DNA from: Clostridiales bacterium
GTDB taxonomy: Bacteria > Bacillota > Clostridia > Lachnospirales > CAG-274
NCBI GenBank assembly: GCA_021201395.1
Contig: JAJQFB010000022.1
Coordinates: 1 to 39,114 of the forward strand
Direction: 5' to 3'
DNA length: 39,114 nucleotides
The translations under genes and the position numbers were made by a program. Below, in pieces: positions 7,626-15,521 of this stretch. How positions within the stretch are numbered: position 1 is the first letter of the stretch; the number at the start of each line of letters is the position of its first letter. The notes under the pieces were generated by a model. The model did not search any database, was not told the DNA's origin, and saw nothing but the letters and a program-made list of their open reading frames with translations.

Positions 7626-8138
7626 CTATTCACGCCTCATTTTTTCAAAAATTGCCCTCGTTTCCTTATCTAAATTATCCAAAAGAAGGTTATCCTTTAC
7701 GGGTCTTTCGTATTTTATTTTTTCCTCTATTTTTTTGTTGACCTTGTTTACATCCAAAAGAAGCTCGGAAGCGGAAAGTCTTACGGCTCCCTTGCTCATA
7801 ATTATGGCCTGTTCTAAATTATCGGAGGTAGCCACGAGGACATCGCTGTTCCGCTTAAGTTTTCCGACGGTACTTTCTATATAATTGTCGGCAGTTTCGG
7901 CTTCTTTGGTAAAAACAACGGTTATATTTCCCAGTTTTTCCGCGGAGCCTATTCCTCCCGTTACCTTATAGGCGTCGAAAACAACTATAACCTCATACTT
8001 CTTAACACCCTGATAGTTGCTGAGGATATGTACAAGCCTGTCTCTTGCTTCGTCAAGGCTTTTTTCGGAAAGCTCCTTAAGCTCATTCCACGCAAATATT
8101 ATATTGTAGCCGTCCACAAGCAGATAGGTTTTCTTCAT
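7626..8138 (-). CDS. rae1: NYN-domain ribosome-associated endoribonuclease Rae1/YacP
   Basis: 170 residues, a PIN-like NYN domain throughout. The N-terminal LLVDGYNIIFAW carries the conserved Asp, and VVFDAYKVTGG, ETADNYIESTVG and VLVATSDNLEQ supply the other acidic residues. B. subtilis Rae1 (YacP) cleaves mRNA in the ribosomal A site; function here is by family. ATG 8138 overlaps the rlmB stop as TGATG, so translation is probably coupled; a GTG at 8141 is the less likely alternative. The A7 run in its C-terminal half is intact, unlike the runs in several other genes of this window. Confidence 0.88.
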   Translation of the reverse strand: MKKTYLLVDGYNIIFAWNELKELSEKSLDEARDRLVHILSNYQGVKKYEVIVVFDAYKVTGGIGSAEKLGNITVVFTKEAETADNYIESTVGKLKRNSDVLVATSDNLEQAIIMSKGAVRLSASELLLDVNKVNKKIEEKIKYERPVKDNLLLDNLDKETRAIFEKMRRE

Positions 8139-8956
8139 CACAAAAACTTCCTTTGTCTTACAACCTCATACATAACAAGCCCTGCCGCAACGGAGGCGTT
8201 AAGGCTTTCTGTTTCTCCGTACATGGGAATTTTAACCGTAAAGTCGCAGTGTTCCCTTACAAGACGGCTTACACCTGTTCCCTCGGCTCCTATAACCAGG
8301 CCTACAGAGCCTTTGAGGTTGGCTTCATAATAGACAGTTCCTTTCATATGGGCACAGGTTATCCACAGCCCAGCCTTTTTAAGCTCCTCTATGGCTCTTG
8401 TCATATTTGTCACCTTAGCCACGGGAACATATTCCAAAGCTCCTGCCGCTGCCTTTGAAGCCGCCGCTGTCAGCCCTGCGCTTCTGTTTTTTGTTATAAC
8501 AGCTCCGTGGGCGCCTGCCGCTTCGGCACTTCTTATAATTGCCCCCAAATTATGAGGATCCTCTATTTCGTCAAGAAGAATAACAAAAGGCTCCTCGCCC
8601 TTTTCCTTTGCAATATCCAAAATGTCCTGTACAGAGCAGTATTCCTTAGCCGGGGTCATAGCAATAACGCCCTGACAGTTTCCCGTTGTCTGCATATTCA
8701 AAAGCTTCGCCTTGTCGACCTCCTGAACGGGTATCCCTGCGTCTCTTGCCTTTGCGGCTATAACCTTAAGAGTGCCCTCAACCTCTCCCTTTTTAAGGAA
8801 TATTTTGTCAATAGAGCGGCCATGGTTTAAGGCGGCCAAAACGGCGTTTCTGCCCTCAAGCTGAGTGCTTTCTCTTATTTCGTCAAATTTGTTTTGACAG
8901 CTCCTGCCCTTTTCGCTGTCCTTATATTCTTTGAAATTTCTCTTTCTTTTATCCAT
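8138..8956 (-). CDS. rlmB: 23S rRNA (guanosine-2'-O-)-methyltransferase RlmB (TrmH/SpoU family)
   Basis: 272 residues. An N-terminal substrate-binding domain (LEGRNAVLAALNHGRSIDKI) precedes the SPOUT knot. Motif 1 is LLDEIEDPHNLGAIIRSAEA, motif 2 LVIGAEGTGVS, motif 3 IPMYGETESLNASVAAGLVM. The family 2'-O-methylates a guanosine in 23S rRNA using AdoMet (G2251 in E. coli). Start chosen at ATG 8956, about 11 nt after an AAAAGGA; an in-frame ATG at 8977 overlaps the mrnC end but has no Shine-Dalgarno. The 3' end overlaps rae1 by TGATG. Confidence 0.92.
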   Translation of the reverse strand: MDKRKRNFKEYKDSEKGRSCQNKFDEIRESTQLEGRNAVLAALNHGRSIDKIFLKKGEVEGTLKVIAAKARDAGIPVQEVDKAKLLNMQTTGNCQGVIAMTPAKEYCSVQDILDIAKEKGEEPFVILLDEIEDPHNLGAIIRSAEAAGAHGAVITKNRSAGLTAAASKAAAGALEYVPVAKVTNMTRAIEELKKAGLWITCAHMKGTVYYEANLKGSVGLVIGAEGTGVSRLVREHCDFTVKIPMYGETESLNASVAAGLVMYEVVRQRKFL

Positions 8957-8963
8957 CTGTAAA

Positions 8964-9368
8964 TCAATCCTTTTCATTTTTTATACACAGGCCGAAAAGC
9001 TCCGTCAGCCTTTGGTTTTCGCCCCTTAAATAGAGCCAGCCGAAAAGAGCTTCAACCCCTGTGGCCCGTCTGTAGTCTGTGGGACTTTGATTTTTTGCCA
9101 TAGTGTGGGAGTTGGCGTTTCGTCCCCTTTTCATAACCCTGAATTCTTCCTCCGTAAGAACCCCCTCAAGCCTTGAATACATTCCCGACTGAGAGTGGGC
9201 GTTTACAATAGCCCTGACCTCGGCGTTTATTTTGTCAACGGGCTTGTTTCCCGATGAGAGAACATAGCTTCTGGCATAAAGCTCAAAAACACAGTCGCCT
9301 ATATAGGCAAGGGCAAGGGAAGAAAACTCCCCGGCCGCCGCCTTAAATTCAAAACCGTTTATAACCAT
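8964..9368 (-). CDS. mrnC: Mini-ribonuclease III (Mini-III)
   Basis: 134 residues: an RNase III catalytic domain without a dsRNA-binding domain, the Mini-III architecture. LALAYIGDCVFELYAR carries the catalytic Asp25, and ATGVEALFGWLYL supplies the second acidic motif. KRGRNANSHTMAKN is also conserved. It matures 23S rRNA ends in Bacillus. ATG 9368 overlaps the cysS stop as TGATG. The placement directly after cysS is a common Firmicutes arrangement. Confidence 0.93.
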   Translation of the reverse strand: MVINGFEFKAAAGEFSSLALAYIGDCVFELYARSYVLSSGNKPVDKINAEVRAIVNAHSQSGMYSRLEGVLTEEEFRVMKRGRNANSHTMAKNQSPTDYRRATGVEALFGWLYLRGENQRLTELFGLCIKNEKD

Positions 9369-10774
9369 CACTTAAAGCTCCAGCGGACGCCCTGTCTTGT
9401 GTCCTCTATTATAACGCCCATATCCGACAGACGGTTCCTTATTTCGTCGGCTTTGGCAAAATCCCTTGCTTTTTTGGCCGCCGTTCTTTCGGCTATAAGC
9501 GCCTCTATTTCCGCCGTGTCGGTTTCGGCCTTTTCCTCGGCTGTCTTTATGCCTAAAATATCGCAAAGCTCCGTTATGCCCTTAAGCATAGCCTCGCCGA
9601 AAGTTTTTGTGCTTGTTTCCTTAACATTTGTGTTTGCAAACTTTACAAAATCGAATATGGAGGCTATAGCGTCGGCCGTATTAAAATCGTCGTCCATAGC
9701 TTTTTCAAAAGCCGCCTTAAAATCGGCCGATTTCTTAACAAGCTCCGCCTCATCGGGGGTCAGAGTGTCTCCCTCGGAATTTGCAATATGGAAATTTATA
9801 TCCCTGACACAGTTTTTGATTCTCAAAAGGCCGTTTCCCGCAGCCTCCATAAGCTCTCTTGAGAAGTTAATGGGGCTTCTGTAGTGGCCGTTTAATATGA
9901 AAAATCTTACAACGTCATAGGGAACCTCGGCAACAATATCCCTGAGAGTAAAGAATTTCCCCTTTGACTTTGACATTTTTTCATTGTCAACATTTATAAA
10001 ACCGTTGTGAAGCCAATATCTGGCGAAAGGCTTTCCGTTTGCCGCCTCAGACTGGGCAATTTCATTTTCGTGATGGGGGAAGATTAAATCCTCTCCGCCG
10101 ACGTGAATGTCGATTGTGTCCCCCAAATATTCCTTGGCCATAACGGAACACTCAATGTGCCAGCCGGGTCTGCCCTCGCTCCAGGGGCTTTCCCAATAGG
10201 GCTCCCCTTCCTTTTTAGACTTCCAAAGCACAAAATCCGCCGGGGATTTTTTGTCTGTGTCTATGTCGACTCTGTTGCTTGCTCCGGCAATAAGGTCGTC
10301 AAGATTTTTCCCCGACAGCTTGCCGTATTCGGGAAAGGCCTTTGTATCGTAATAAACACTGCCGTTTCTCTCATAGGCATAGCCCTTATCAACAAGTGTC
10401 TTTATCATCTCTATAATATGGGGCATTTCCTTAGTGGCTCTGGGGTTATAGGTGGCCGGTTCCACGTTAAGACCCTCTGCGTCCTTAATTGCTTCCTTTA
10501 TATATCTTTCCGTAATAACCTCTGTGGAAACACCCTCCTCGTTGGCTCTTTTTATAATCTTATCGTCTACATCGGTAAAATTTTGGACATAGGTCACGTC
10601 ATAGCCCTTATATTCCATATACCGCCTTATTGTATCGAAAATAACGTAGGGTCTTGCGTTTCCTATGTGTATAAGGCCGTAAACCGTAGGGCCGCAAACA
10701 TACATTTTAACCTTGTTTTCCTCTAAAGTCACAAAATCCTCTTTTTTCCTTGTCAGCGTATTGTAAACTTTCAT
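9368..10774 (-). CDS. cysS: Cysteinyl-tRNA synthetase
   Basis: 468 residues, class I synthetase of normal length. The HIGH motif is HIGN at 36-39, with zinc ligands C27, C209 and H234/E238, and KMSKS at 266-270. It charges tRNA-Cys. ATG 10774 follows ispF by 4 nt. No T-box leader is visible in the operon leader. The 3' end overlaps mrnC. Confidence 0.97.
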   Translation of the reverse strand: MKVYNTLTRKKEDFVTLEENKVKMYVCGPTVYGLIHIGNARPYVIFDTIRRYMEYKGYDVTYVQNFTDVDDKIIKRANEEGVSTEVITERYIKEAIKDAEGLNVEPATYNPRATKEMPHIIEMIKTLVDKGYAYERNGSVYYDTKAFPEYGKLSGKNLDDLIAGASNRVDIDTDKKSPADFVLWKSKKEGEPYWESPWSEGRPGWHIECSVMAKEYLGDTIDIHVGGEDLIFPHHENEIAQSEAANGKPFARYWLHNGFINVDNEKMSKSKGKFFTLRDIVAEVPYDVVRFFILNGHYRSPINFSRELMEAAGNGLLRIKNCVRDINFHIANSEGDTLTPDEAELVKKSADFKAAFEKAMDDDFNTADAIASIFDFVKFANTNVKETSTKTFGEAMLKGITELCDILGIKTAEEKAETDTAEIEALIAERTAAKKARDFAKADEIRNRLSDMGVIIEDTRQGVRWSFK

Positions 10775-10778
10775 AGGT

Positions 10779-11270
10779 CTATCTTCCTTTCTCTGTTTTC
10801 TCTATTAAAACAACGGCCCGGGCGGCTATGCCCTCGCCTCTGCCAGTAAAGCCTAATCCCTCTTCCGTGGTGGCTTTTATGTTTATATTTTCAATATCCG
10901 TTTCCAGATCCTCGGCTATATTTTTCTCCATTTCGGGAATATAGCCCATCATCTTAGGCCGCTGGGCGATTATGCAGCCGTCCGCATTAACAACCCTATA
11001 GCTCTTTTCCTTAAGAAGCCTGTTGACCTGCCTCAAAAGAACCCTGCTGTCAGCTCCCTCATAGGCCGGGTCGCTGTCGGGGAAAAGCCGTCCTATGTCT
11101 CCGAGCTTCGCCGCCCCCGTCAAGGCGTCCATAAGGGCGTGAATCAAAACATCTGCGTCGGAGTGACCCAAAAGCCCCTTTTCATAGGGAATTGTTACTC
11201 CCCCTATAATAAGTCTCCGTCCCTCCGTAAGCCTGTGTACATCATATCCGAGCCCGACTCTGAAATCCAT
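10779..11270 (-). CDS. ispF: 2-C-methyl-D-erythritol 2,4-cyclodiphosphate synthase
   Basis: 163 residues. The N-terminal [12 protein letters not shown] carries the metal ligands D10 and H12; [20 protein letters not shown] carries the third His, then [11 protein letters not shown] and the C-terminal [19 protein letters not shown]. It catalyses the cyclisation step of the non-mevalonate isoprenoid pathway. ATG 11270 is placed 10 nt after AAAAAGG; TTG 11279 would sit on top of the ribosome binding site. First gene of the operon. A MITE-like element begins 18 bp upstream of the start codon, so the native leader has been replaced or lengthened. Confidence 0.95.
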   Translation of the reverse strand: MDFRVGLGYDVHRLTEGRRLIIGGVTIPYEKGLLGHSDADVLIHALMDALTGAAKLGDIGRLFPDSDPAYEGADSRVLLRQVNRLLKEKSYRVVNADGCIIAQRPKMMGYIPEMEKNIAEDLETDIENINIKATTEEGLGFTGRGEGIAARAVVLIEKTEKGR

Positions 11271-11287
11271 AATTATCAAACCTTTTT

Positions 11288-11511
11288 CTTATGGAACCGC
11301 TGATTAATTAGTTCTTCGCATCTTCACCGCCGATTTTTCCGATTGCTTCGTCACGCATTTTCAGCGTAGGCTCCGACTGCGCCCTCAAATGCCTTCCTCA
11401 TACTCGAAAAAATCTGCAGAGAACCGAAAAGAAGTCCGGCGCCGAAAGCGATTTTGCGCAGCAAAACTTCTGAGGCAAATCTGCTTCGGCGAATTAATCA
11501 TCGTTTCCTTA
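11288..11511. repeat. MITE-like element, copy 1
   Basis: A 224-bp element with terminal inverted repeats. The left end ATGGAACCGCTGATTAATTA (11291-11310) matches the reverse complement of the right end at 16 of 20 bases. Copy 2 at 30918-31086 shares the left TIR, the block ATCTTCAC and TTTTTCCGATTG, the core GTAGGCTCCG, and the right end AAATCTGCTTCGGCGAATTA. Copy 1 carries about 55 bp more near its right end, including the palindrome TTTTGCGCAGCAAAA. No ORF. Small, non-coding and TIR-bounded, it looks like a non-autonomous transposon. It separates the ispF operon promoter from ispF. Confidence 0.65.
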
Positions 11512-11552
11512 TATTTTTATATTTTAAAAGCTTTTAAAGCACTAACACAAAT

Positions 11553-11581
11553 ATTATATATCAAAATTCCCTCCATTGCAA
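11553..11581 (-). promoter_or_regulatory. Predicted promoter of the ispF-sigH operon
   Basis: On the minus strand TTGCAA (11576-11581), a 17-nt spacer and TATAAT (11553-11558). It lies upstream of the MITE, so the transcript would carry the element as a leader of about 250 nt. Confidence 0.55.
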
Positions 11582-11692
11582 TAAAAAATACTTAAAAGAA
11601 AATAATTTTTAAATTGAGTTTGAATTGCTTAACGCAAAAAGAGCCACCGAAAAAGCAGCTCCCTAAACCGTTATCGTCTGTATTCAGCCTGT

Positions 11693-11983
11693 TTACGCTA
11701 CCGAATAAATCCTAACCTCCGGCTCGGCACTCCACGTTGGCTTAAGACCTGCGAAAACGTCGTTTTGAAACATTTCGCTTGAAAGATAGGCCTTTGCATT
11801 TTCTGCACTGTCGAAGCCGTGAAGAACCTGAACGTCCTCCTCCCGAATCAAAAGCTCCTTTGTTAAAGCTCCCTTAATGGTGTCAAGGAAAGGCTGACGG
11901 TAGTCAGTGTAAACCTTTGCCGCCGCAGGGCGGTTCTCCTCATTAATTTTCATTGTAATTTCAAGATAAGCCGATACCTTCAT
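11693..11983 (-). CDS. Small monooxygenase-like (ABM/dimeric alpha-beta barrel) protein
   Basis: 96 residues with alternating beta and alpha segments (KVSAYLEITMKI, RQPFLDTIKGAL, EEDVQVLHGFDSAENAKAYL, EVRIYSVA), the pattern of dimeric ferredoxin-like barrel proteins such as antibiotic biosynthesis monooxygenases. No catalytic motif is decisive. ATG 11983 is behind AGGAGGTTTTATAA. It is transcribed divergently from an HxlR regulator 200 bp away. HxlR proteins often control adjacent small redox or electrophile-response genes. Fold assignment is moderate, function unknown. Confidence 0.6.
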   Translation of the reverse strand: MKVSAYLEITMKINEENRPAAAKVYTDYRQPFLDTIKGALTKELLIREEDVQVLHGFDSAENAKAYLSSEMFQNDVFAGLKPTWSAEPEVRIYSVA

Positions 11984-12102
11984 TTATAAAACCTCCTGTA
12001 AAAATATTTTGCTCTTAAGAGCTTAAACTTATTTTATCAGGGCTGCTTTATATATTCAAGACGTCAATAAATTTATGAGCTGCTTACAAATTTAAAAGCT
12101 GC

Positions 12103-12131
12103 TGTACAAAAAGGAAACTGTTTGATATAAT
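12103..12131 (+). promoter_or_regulatory. Predicted promoter of the hxlR-type gene
   Basis: TGTACA (12103-12108), 17-nt spacer, TATAAT (12126-12131), 55 nt before the ATG. Confidence 0.45.
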
Positions 12132-12185
12132 TATTTTATAAAGAACGAAAAAATAAGATTTATTCGCAAAAGGAGCTGCTGTATT

Positions 12186-12560
12186 ATGTATAAAAAGAAG
12201 CTGGAGCCGGATATTCGCTGTCCTTTGGAATACGGGCTTGAAATATTCGGGGGAAAATGGAACTCACGCATAATCTGTGTTTTAGCCGGAATGGGTAAGC
12301 TGCGCTACAGCGAACTGCGCAGAGAAATGGGAAATATAACCGATGCCGTTCTTGCCTCGGCTCTTAAGGGTCTTATTTCAAACGGACTTATAGAAAGAAA
12401 AGCCTATAACGAAATGCCCCTGAGGGTTGAATATTCGCTGTCGGAAAAGGGGCTGTCGGTTGTGCCCATATTACAGAGTATATGCAGGTGGTCGGGGCAG
12501 TTTTACAAAAATGAGAGCGAAAACAGTCTTATACAGTGTAAAAAATGCGACTATAAATAA
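12186..12560 (+). CDS. HxlR-family winged-helix transcriptional regulator
   Basis: 124 residues. It shows the family hallmarks: Cys12 in CPLEYGLEIFGGKW near the N-terminus (redox- or electrophile-sensing in some members), LRYSELRREMGNITDAVLAS as the recognition helix region, and VEYSLSEKGLSVVPIL in the wing. A C-terminal CKKCDYK adds two more cysteines. ATG 12186 follows AAAGGAG by 10 nt. Likely controls the divergent monooxygenase-like gene. Confidence 0.9.
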   Translation: MYKKKLEPDIRCPLEYGLEIFGGKWNSRIICVLAGMGKLRYSELRREMGNITDAVLASALKGLISNGLIERKAYNEMPLRVEYSLSEKGLSVVPILQSICRWSGQFYKNESENSLIQCKKCDYK

Positions 12561-12566
12561 GTAAGG

Positions 12567-13349
12567 TTATCTCAGACTTTTTCTGTAAGCTCCGGGGGTT
12601 TGGCCGAAGTTTTCCTTAAAAGCTCTGTTAAAGGTTCTTTCGCTTTCAAAGCCCGTAAGACTGCTTATTGTTGTTATTGTAAAATCTGTTGTTCTCAACA
12701 GGGCGGCGGCCTTGTTCGTTCTTACCTGACCCAAATATGCCCTTATATTCATCTTGAATTTTTCCGAAAATATTTTCGATATATAGGAATTGCTTAAGTT
12801 AAACTCTTTGGCAAGGGATTCTCTTGTTATAGGGTCGGAATAGTTTGTGTCTATGTAGTTTATTATTTTTTCAACAAGGTTTTTGGTTGGTATTCGTGTG
12901 CTGCGGCTTATTTCCGTTTCTGCGTATAAATTTGAAAATATAATAAGAAGATAGCCCAGTCTTTTTTCCACGGGCATATCCTTATTTATCATTTTAAGAG
13001 CATAAACAGTCTCCTCCGTTATTTTCCCTTTGGAAATAACCGGATTCTTTGTATAGGCGGAATCCGCAAGGGGAAAAAGGGGCAGAAGATAGGCCGGGTC
13101 GAAAACCAAAATAAGCTCGTCCGCCGGAGGCCCCTGCTTCTTGAAATAGCCGTGGGTTGTGTTCGGAAAAATAACCGCCGCCTCCCCCTGTCTTACGGCG
13201 TAGGGCTTTTCCTCAACGGTTATATACTGTGTTCCCGAAAAAACATAGAGAATTTCTATATATTTGTGCATATGCTCCTTAAAAGAAAGCTGTCTCTTAT
13301 TATGTATAACCGAAAAATCCGACTGCAAAACCTCATAAAACAGTGACAA
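12567..13349 (-). CDS. AraC-family transcriptional regulator
   Basis: 260 residues from TTG 13349, which lies 9 nt after GGAGAGG; an earlier TTG at 13370 overlaps that site. An N-terminal cupin sensor domain (HMHKYIEILYVFSGTQYITV, GEAAVIFPNTTHGYF) is followed by two helix-turn-helix motifs, RESLAKEFNLSNSYISKIFS and ITTISSLTGFESERTFNRAF, ending FGQTPGAYRKSLR. Such proteins usually sense a sugar or small metabolite and activate catabolic genes. The leader carries a 40-bp motif shared with the GH3 operon, so this regulator may control that operon and itself. Confidence 0.9.
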   Translation of the reverse strand: MSLFYEVLQSDFSVIHNKRQLSFKEHMHKYIEILYVFSGTQYITVEEKPYAVRQGEAAVIFPNTTHGYFKKQGPPADELILVFDPAYLLPLFPLADSAYTKNPVISKGKITEETVYALKMINKDMPVEKRLGYLLIIFSNLYAETEISRSTRIPTKNLVEKIINYIDTNYSDPITRESLAKEFNLSNSYISKIFSEKFKMNIRAYLGQVRTNKAAALLRTTDFTITTISSLTGFESERTFNRAFKENFGQTPGAYRKSLR

Positions 13350-13366
13350 TATAACACACCTCTCCT

Positions 13367-13406
13367 CCAAAGCAGACTTTTTGTCCTAAAATTCATACTT
13401 TCCGCT
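13367..13406 (-). promoter_or_regulatory. Operator-like 40-bp motif, copy 2 (araC-type gene leader)
   Basis: In gene sense it reads CGGAAAGTAT, TTTT, GGACAAAAAGT, CTTTG, 31 of 40 identical to 6691-6730. It sits directly downstream of the predicted -10 (13411-13416) and runs into the Shine-Dalgarno, a position expected for autorepression. Confidence 0.55.
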
Positions 13407-13410
13407 TCTT

Positions 13411-13439
13411 ATTATATACTTTAAAAAAATATATTACAA
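13411..13439 (-). promoter_or_regulatory. Predicted promoter of the AraC-family gene
   Basis: Minus strand: TTGTAA (13434-13439), 17-nt spacer, TATAAT (13411-13416). Confidence 0.5.
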
Positions 13440-13487
13440 GCATAAATTAAAGGTATCCTCCAAATTTCATTATAATTTATTGTATTA

Positions 13488-13517
13488 TTGACAAATACCT
13501 CCCCCGCGTGATATAAT
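13488..13517 (+). promoter_or_regulatory. Predicted sigma-A promoter of the broken stalk-domain gene
   Basis: TTGACA (13488-13493), 18-nt spacer, TATAAT (13512-13517), about 50 nt before the gene. A consensus promoter persists in front of a gene that looks broken. Confidence 0.55.
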
Positions 13518-13565
13518 TGTATTGAAAAACATTTTACAAATATCATTTTCGAGGAGAAAACGGTT

Positions 13566-13923
13566 ATAAAAAATTTTATTTTGCATTTGTTTATTTGTTA
13601 TTTTGGGCTTTTTACAGGCTTTCGGATGGGACAGCATTACCGTTATTATAAACGGTGAGGAGCTTGACTGCGAAACGGAGCCTATGCTCATAAACGGCAG
13701 AACAATGCTTCCCGTCAGGGATATTTTTTTTGAAGCTTTCGGCACAGAGGTAAGCTATGAGGCTGAAACAAAGACCGTAATGGGTCTTAAGGGAGATAAA
13801 GTAATTGTTCTGACTGTCGGCAGCAATATAATATAGATAAACGGCGAAAAAAAGGAAACGGACACGGCTCTTGTTGTTTCCGACAGAAGAACCTTTGATT
13901 CGGTAAGATACCTTTCAGGATAA
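13566..13923 (+). pseudogene. Truncated stalk-domain (copper amine oxidase N-terminal-like) gene
   Basis: From 13574 the frame gives a signal-peptide-like run (ILFCICLFVILGFLQAFG), then a stalk domain: VIINGEELDCETEPMLINGR, TMLPVRDIFFEAFGTEVSYE. It is a paralog of the gene at 15522. The expected start position, 9 nt after GAGGAG, reads ATA, followed by A6 where A7 would restore frame. An in-frame TAG lies at 13834, after which INGEKKETDTALVVSDRRTF continues the second stalk repeat before a stop at 13921. Stalk domains occur in cell-surface and secreted proteins of Clostridia. With three defects and no C-terminal part, this is a decayed paralog. Confidence 0.65.
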
Positions 13924-14047
13924 ACACATGAATTAAAATTCTATTAAGAAACTGTTGCAGAGCTAAACTCAATTCACTGAATATCAACACCGCCCGAAGT
14001 CATTTGTTGTAAATCGATGTCTAAATAAAGCTGAAAGGGGAATGATT

Positions 14048-14977
14048 ATGGCAAGAGTGTTATCGGAAAACGAACTGAAGGTCTTCGTTAAACAGGTTTT
14101 GGATCTTGAACTTTCATACTATCGGCAAAACAAATTGTCGAATGCTTTATTCGAACGGGTTACAAACGCCAGAGAGAATCTTGAAGAACTGAATAAAGTC
14201 GCAAAAAACGATAAACCTCCGAAAAAAGAATTATTAGTGGATTCAATATTTACTACTGAAACTTTTATGGCTTTGGCTTGCGGAGCGGCGTGGGGAGCAA
14301 TTATAGGAGTCGGTGTATATCTGGTAACTCACTTCATGTTTAATATGAGTTTCTCATTGAAAAACCTCGTCATACTTTTGGCAGTAGTGGGTGCAATTAT
14401 TGCGACTGTTTACATAGTTATTACCGACAGGCAGAGCGAAAAGGATGTATATAAGCATCTGCTTCACGAGTATAACGAACGTGAACAGAAAAGAACACAT
14501 GACATACCGTACTATAAAAAATCTATTGCTGTGTGTTCAGAATTGATGGAATTAGGAAATAAGGAGCATTCAGACACTATGAAGCTTCTGATTGAGTACT
14601 ACAATTTAGGCTACATATATCCTAAGTACCAGGGACTTGTTCCGGTGAGCACAATATATGAATATCTTGATTCAGGGTGGTGCTCTTCGCTTACAGGTGC
14701 CGACGGAGCATATAACCTCTATGAGAGCGAACTCAGACAGAACTTGATAATCGAAAAACTTGATGATGTGCTCGTAAAACTTGATGAAATAGTATATAAT
14801 CAGAAATTACTTTCCGACGCAATTGCGGAAAGCAACAGACTGATATCTTCACTTTGTACATCTGTTGAAGTAATGAACAACAACACAGCGGTTACCGCTT
14901 GCTACAGCAAGGTCACGGCAGAGAACACAAAATACCTCTCAATGCTCGCAACCTATGAAGTTCTGAGCGGGCATTAA
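14048..14977 (+). CDS. Uncharacterised two-TM protein with C-terminal coiled coil
   Basis: 309 residues, family not recognised. ATG 14048 is 7 nt after AAAGGGG; ATG 14042 is too close to it. Residues 1-65 are helical and charged. Two membrane helices follow: about 72-98 (ACGAAWGAIIGVGVYLV) and 106-126 (LVILLAVVGAIIATVYIVIT). Residues 127-225 are soluble, with a Tyr-rich segment (LLIEYYNLGYIYPKYQGLVP) and GADGAYNLYESELRQN. Residues about 225-285 form a coiled coil (IIEKLDDVLVKLDEIVYNQ). Likely a membrane-anchored helical scaffold or sensor. It looks more AT-rich than the flanking core genes and sits between two broken stalk genes, suggesting an acquired segment. Confidence 0.65.
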   Translation: MARVLSENELKVFVKQVLDLELSYYRQNKLSNALFERVTNARENLEELNKVAKNDKPPKKELLVDSIFTTETFMALACGAAWGAIIGVGVYLVTHFMFNMSFSLKNLVILLAVVGAIIATVYIVITDRQSEKDVYKHLLHEYNEREQKRTHDIPYYKKSIAVCSELMELGNKEHSDTMKLLIEYYNLGYIYPKYQGLVPVSTIYEYLDSGWCSSLTGADGAYNLYESELRQNLIIEKLDDVLVKLDEIVYNQKLLSDAIAESNRLISSLCTSVEVMNNNTAVTACYSKVTAENTKYLSMLATYEVLSGH

Positions 14978-15234
14978 AAGCATTTGACAGATGTGTTGTA
15001 ATGGACTCAAAGAGACCATTGCGGAAGAAAGAAACCGACCGATTGCCGCAAAAGACAAAATCGCCAGATTATAGCGAATGTTCGCAGAAAATTCACATGG
15101 TTTTTTCAAATCCGCTGCATTTTCTCGACCTATCGGGTATAATTAAAATGGTTTAGTAAGGTTCGATTTAAATGCAATGCCGCTGTATTCTGCGTATTGT
15201 GATATAAACTAATAAAATGAGAGGAGATTGTTGT
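14978..15234 (+). other. Intergenic stretch with a short coding remnant
   Basis: No intact gene seen. Positions about 15008-15075 read LKETIAEERNRPIAAKDKIA before a stop, resembling the end of a coiled-coil protein and probably a gene remnant. TATAAT-like hexamers near 15138 and 15212 could drive the small ORFs that follow. Confidence 0.3.
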
Positions 15235-15335
15235 ATGAAAGTTGTATTAACAAAGAATTCAGCAGTGGTAATTTTGATGGGTTGTTTGCGTTTACTTTAA
15301 CCGATTGCACCGATTACTTTTCGGAGGAATTATAA
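15235..15335 (+). pseudogene. Tiny ORF, apparently frameshifted
   Basis: ATG 15235 has a well-placed GGAG 8 nt upstream and gives MKVVLTK. In zero frame it stops after 21 codons at 15300. Adding one A to the run 15252-15254 would continue as EFSSGNFDGLFAFTLTDC and TDYFSEEL, ending with TAA at 15333-15335, one base before the next start codon. This would make a 33-residue protein coupled to the following gene. Not recognised. It could be a remnant or a real small protein with a consensus error. Confidence 0.35.
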
Positions 15336-15336
15336 T

Positions 15337-15486
15337 ATGGATATTTTTCAAAGCTTTACTTGGGACAACATTGAAGAAACCGCTCCCGATGACCGGGACT
15401 TGAAAATGCTTTCGGAAATCGAAAACGACCCTGACTGCAGGGAATTTGTCTCAGAAGAAGAGCTTTTAGACAGCCTGAATTTATAA
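15337..15486 (+). CDS. Small acidic protein, 49 residues
   Basis: ATG 15337 with GGAGG 8 nt upstream. The product begins MDIFQSFTWDNIEETAPDDR, continues DLKMLSEIENDPDCREF and ends VSEEELLDSLNL. It is very acidic and has no signal or membrane segment. It is coupled to the preceding tiny ORF and lies 35 nt before the stalk-domain gene. The compact acidic character could suit an antitoxin or regulatory peptide, but no family is recognised and no toxin is evident. Confidence 0.5.
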   Translation: MDIFQSFTWDNIEETAPDDRDLKMLSEIENDPDCREFVSEEELLDSLNL

Positions 15487-15521
15487 ACAAATCTTTTATG
15501 AGGATAAAGGAGAAGAGGATT

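Noticed and set aside
9372-9566. Minus-strand 64-codon ORF overlapping the cysS end
   Set aside because: Alternative frame of cysS, basic and Gly/Arg-rich, with no independent signal.
10103-10726. Plus-strand 207-codon ORF within cysS
   Set aside because: Antisense to intact, conserved cysS; no ribosome binding site or domain.
11271-11692. T-box riboswitch expected before a cysS operon
   Set aside because: No GGTGG-type T-box sequence or Stem I could be recognised; the leader is occupied by the MITE-like element.
13603-13836. Separate intact 77-residue gene starting at TTG 13603
   Set aside because: The TTG lies inside the signal-peptide-like segment and the stalk domain continues after the TAG, so it is better read as part of a broken longer gene.
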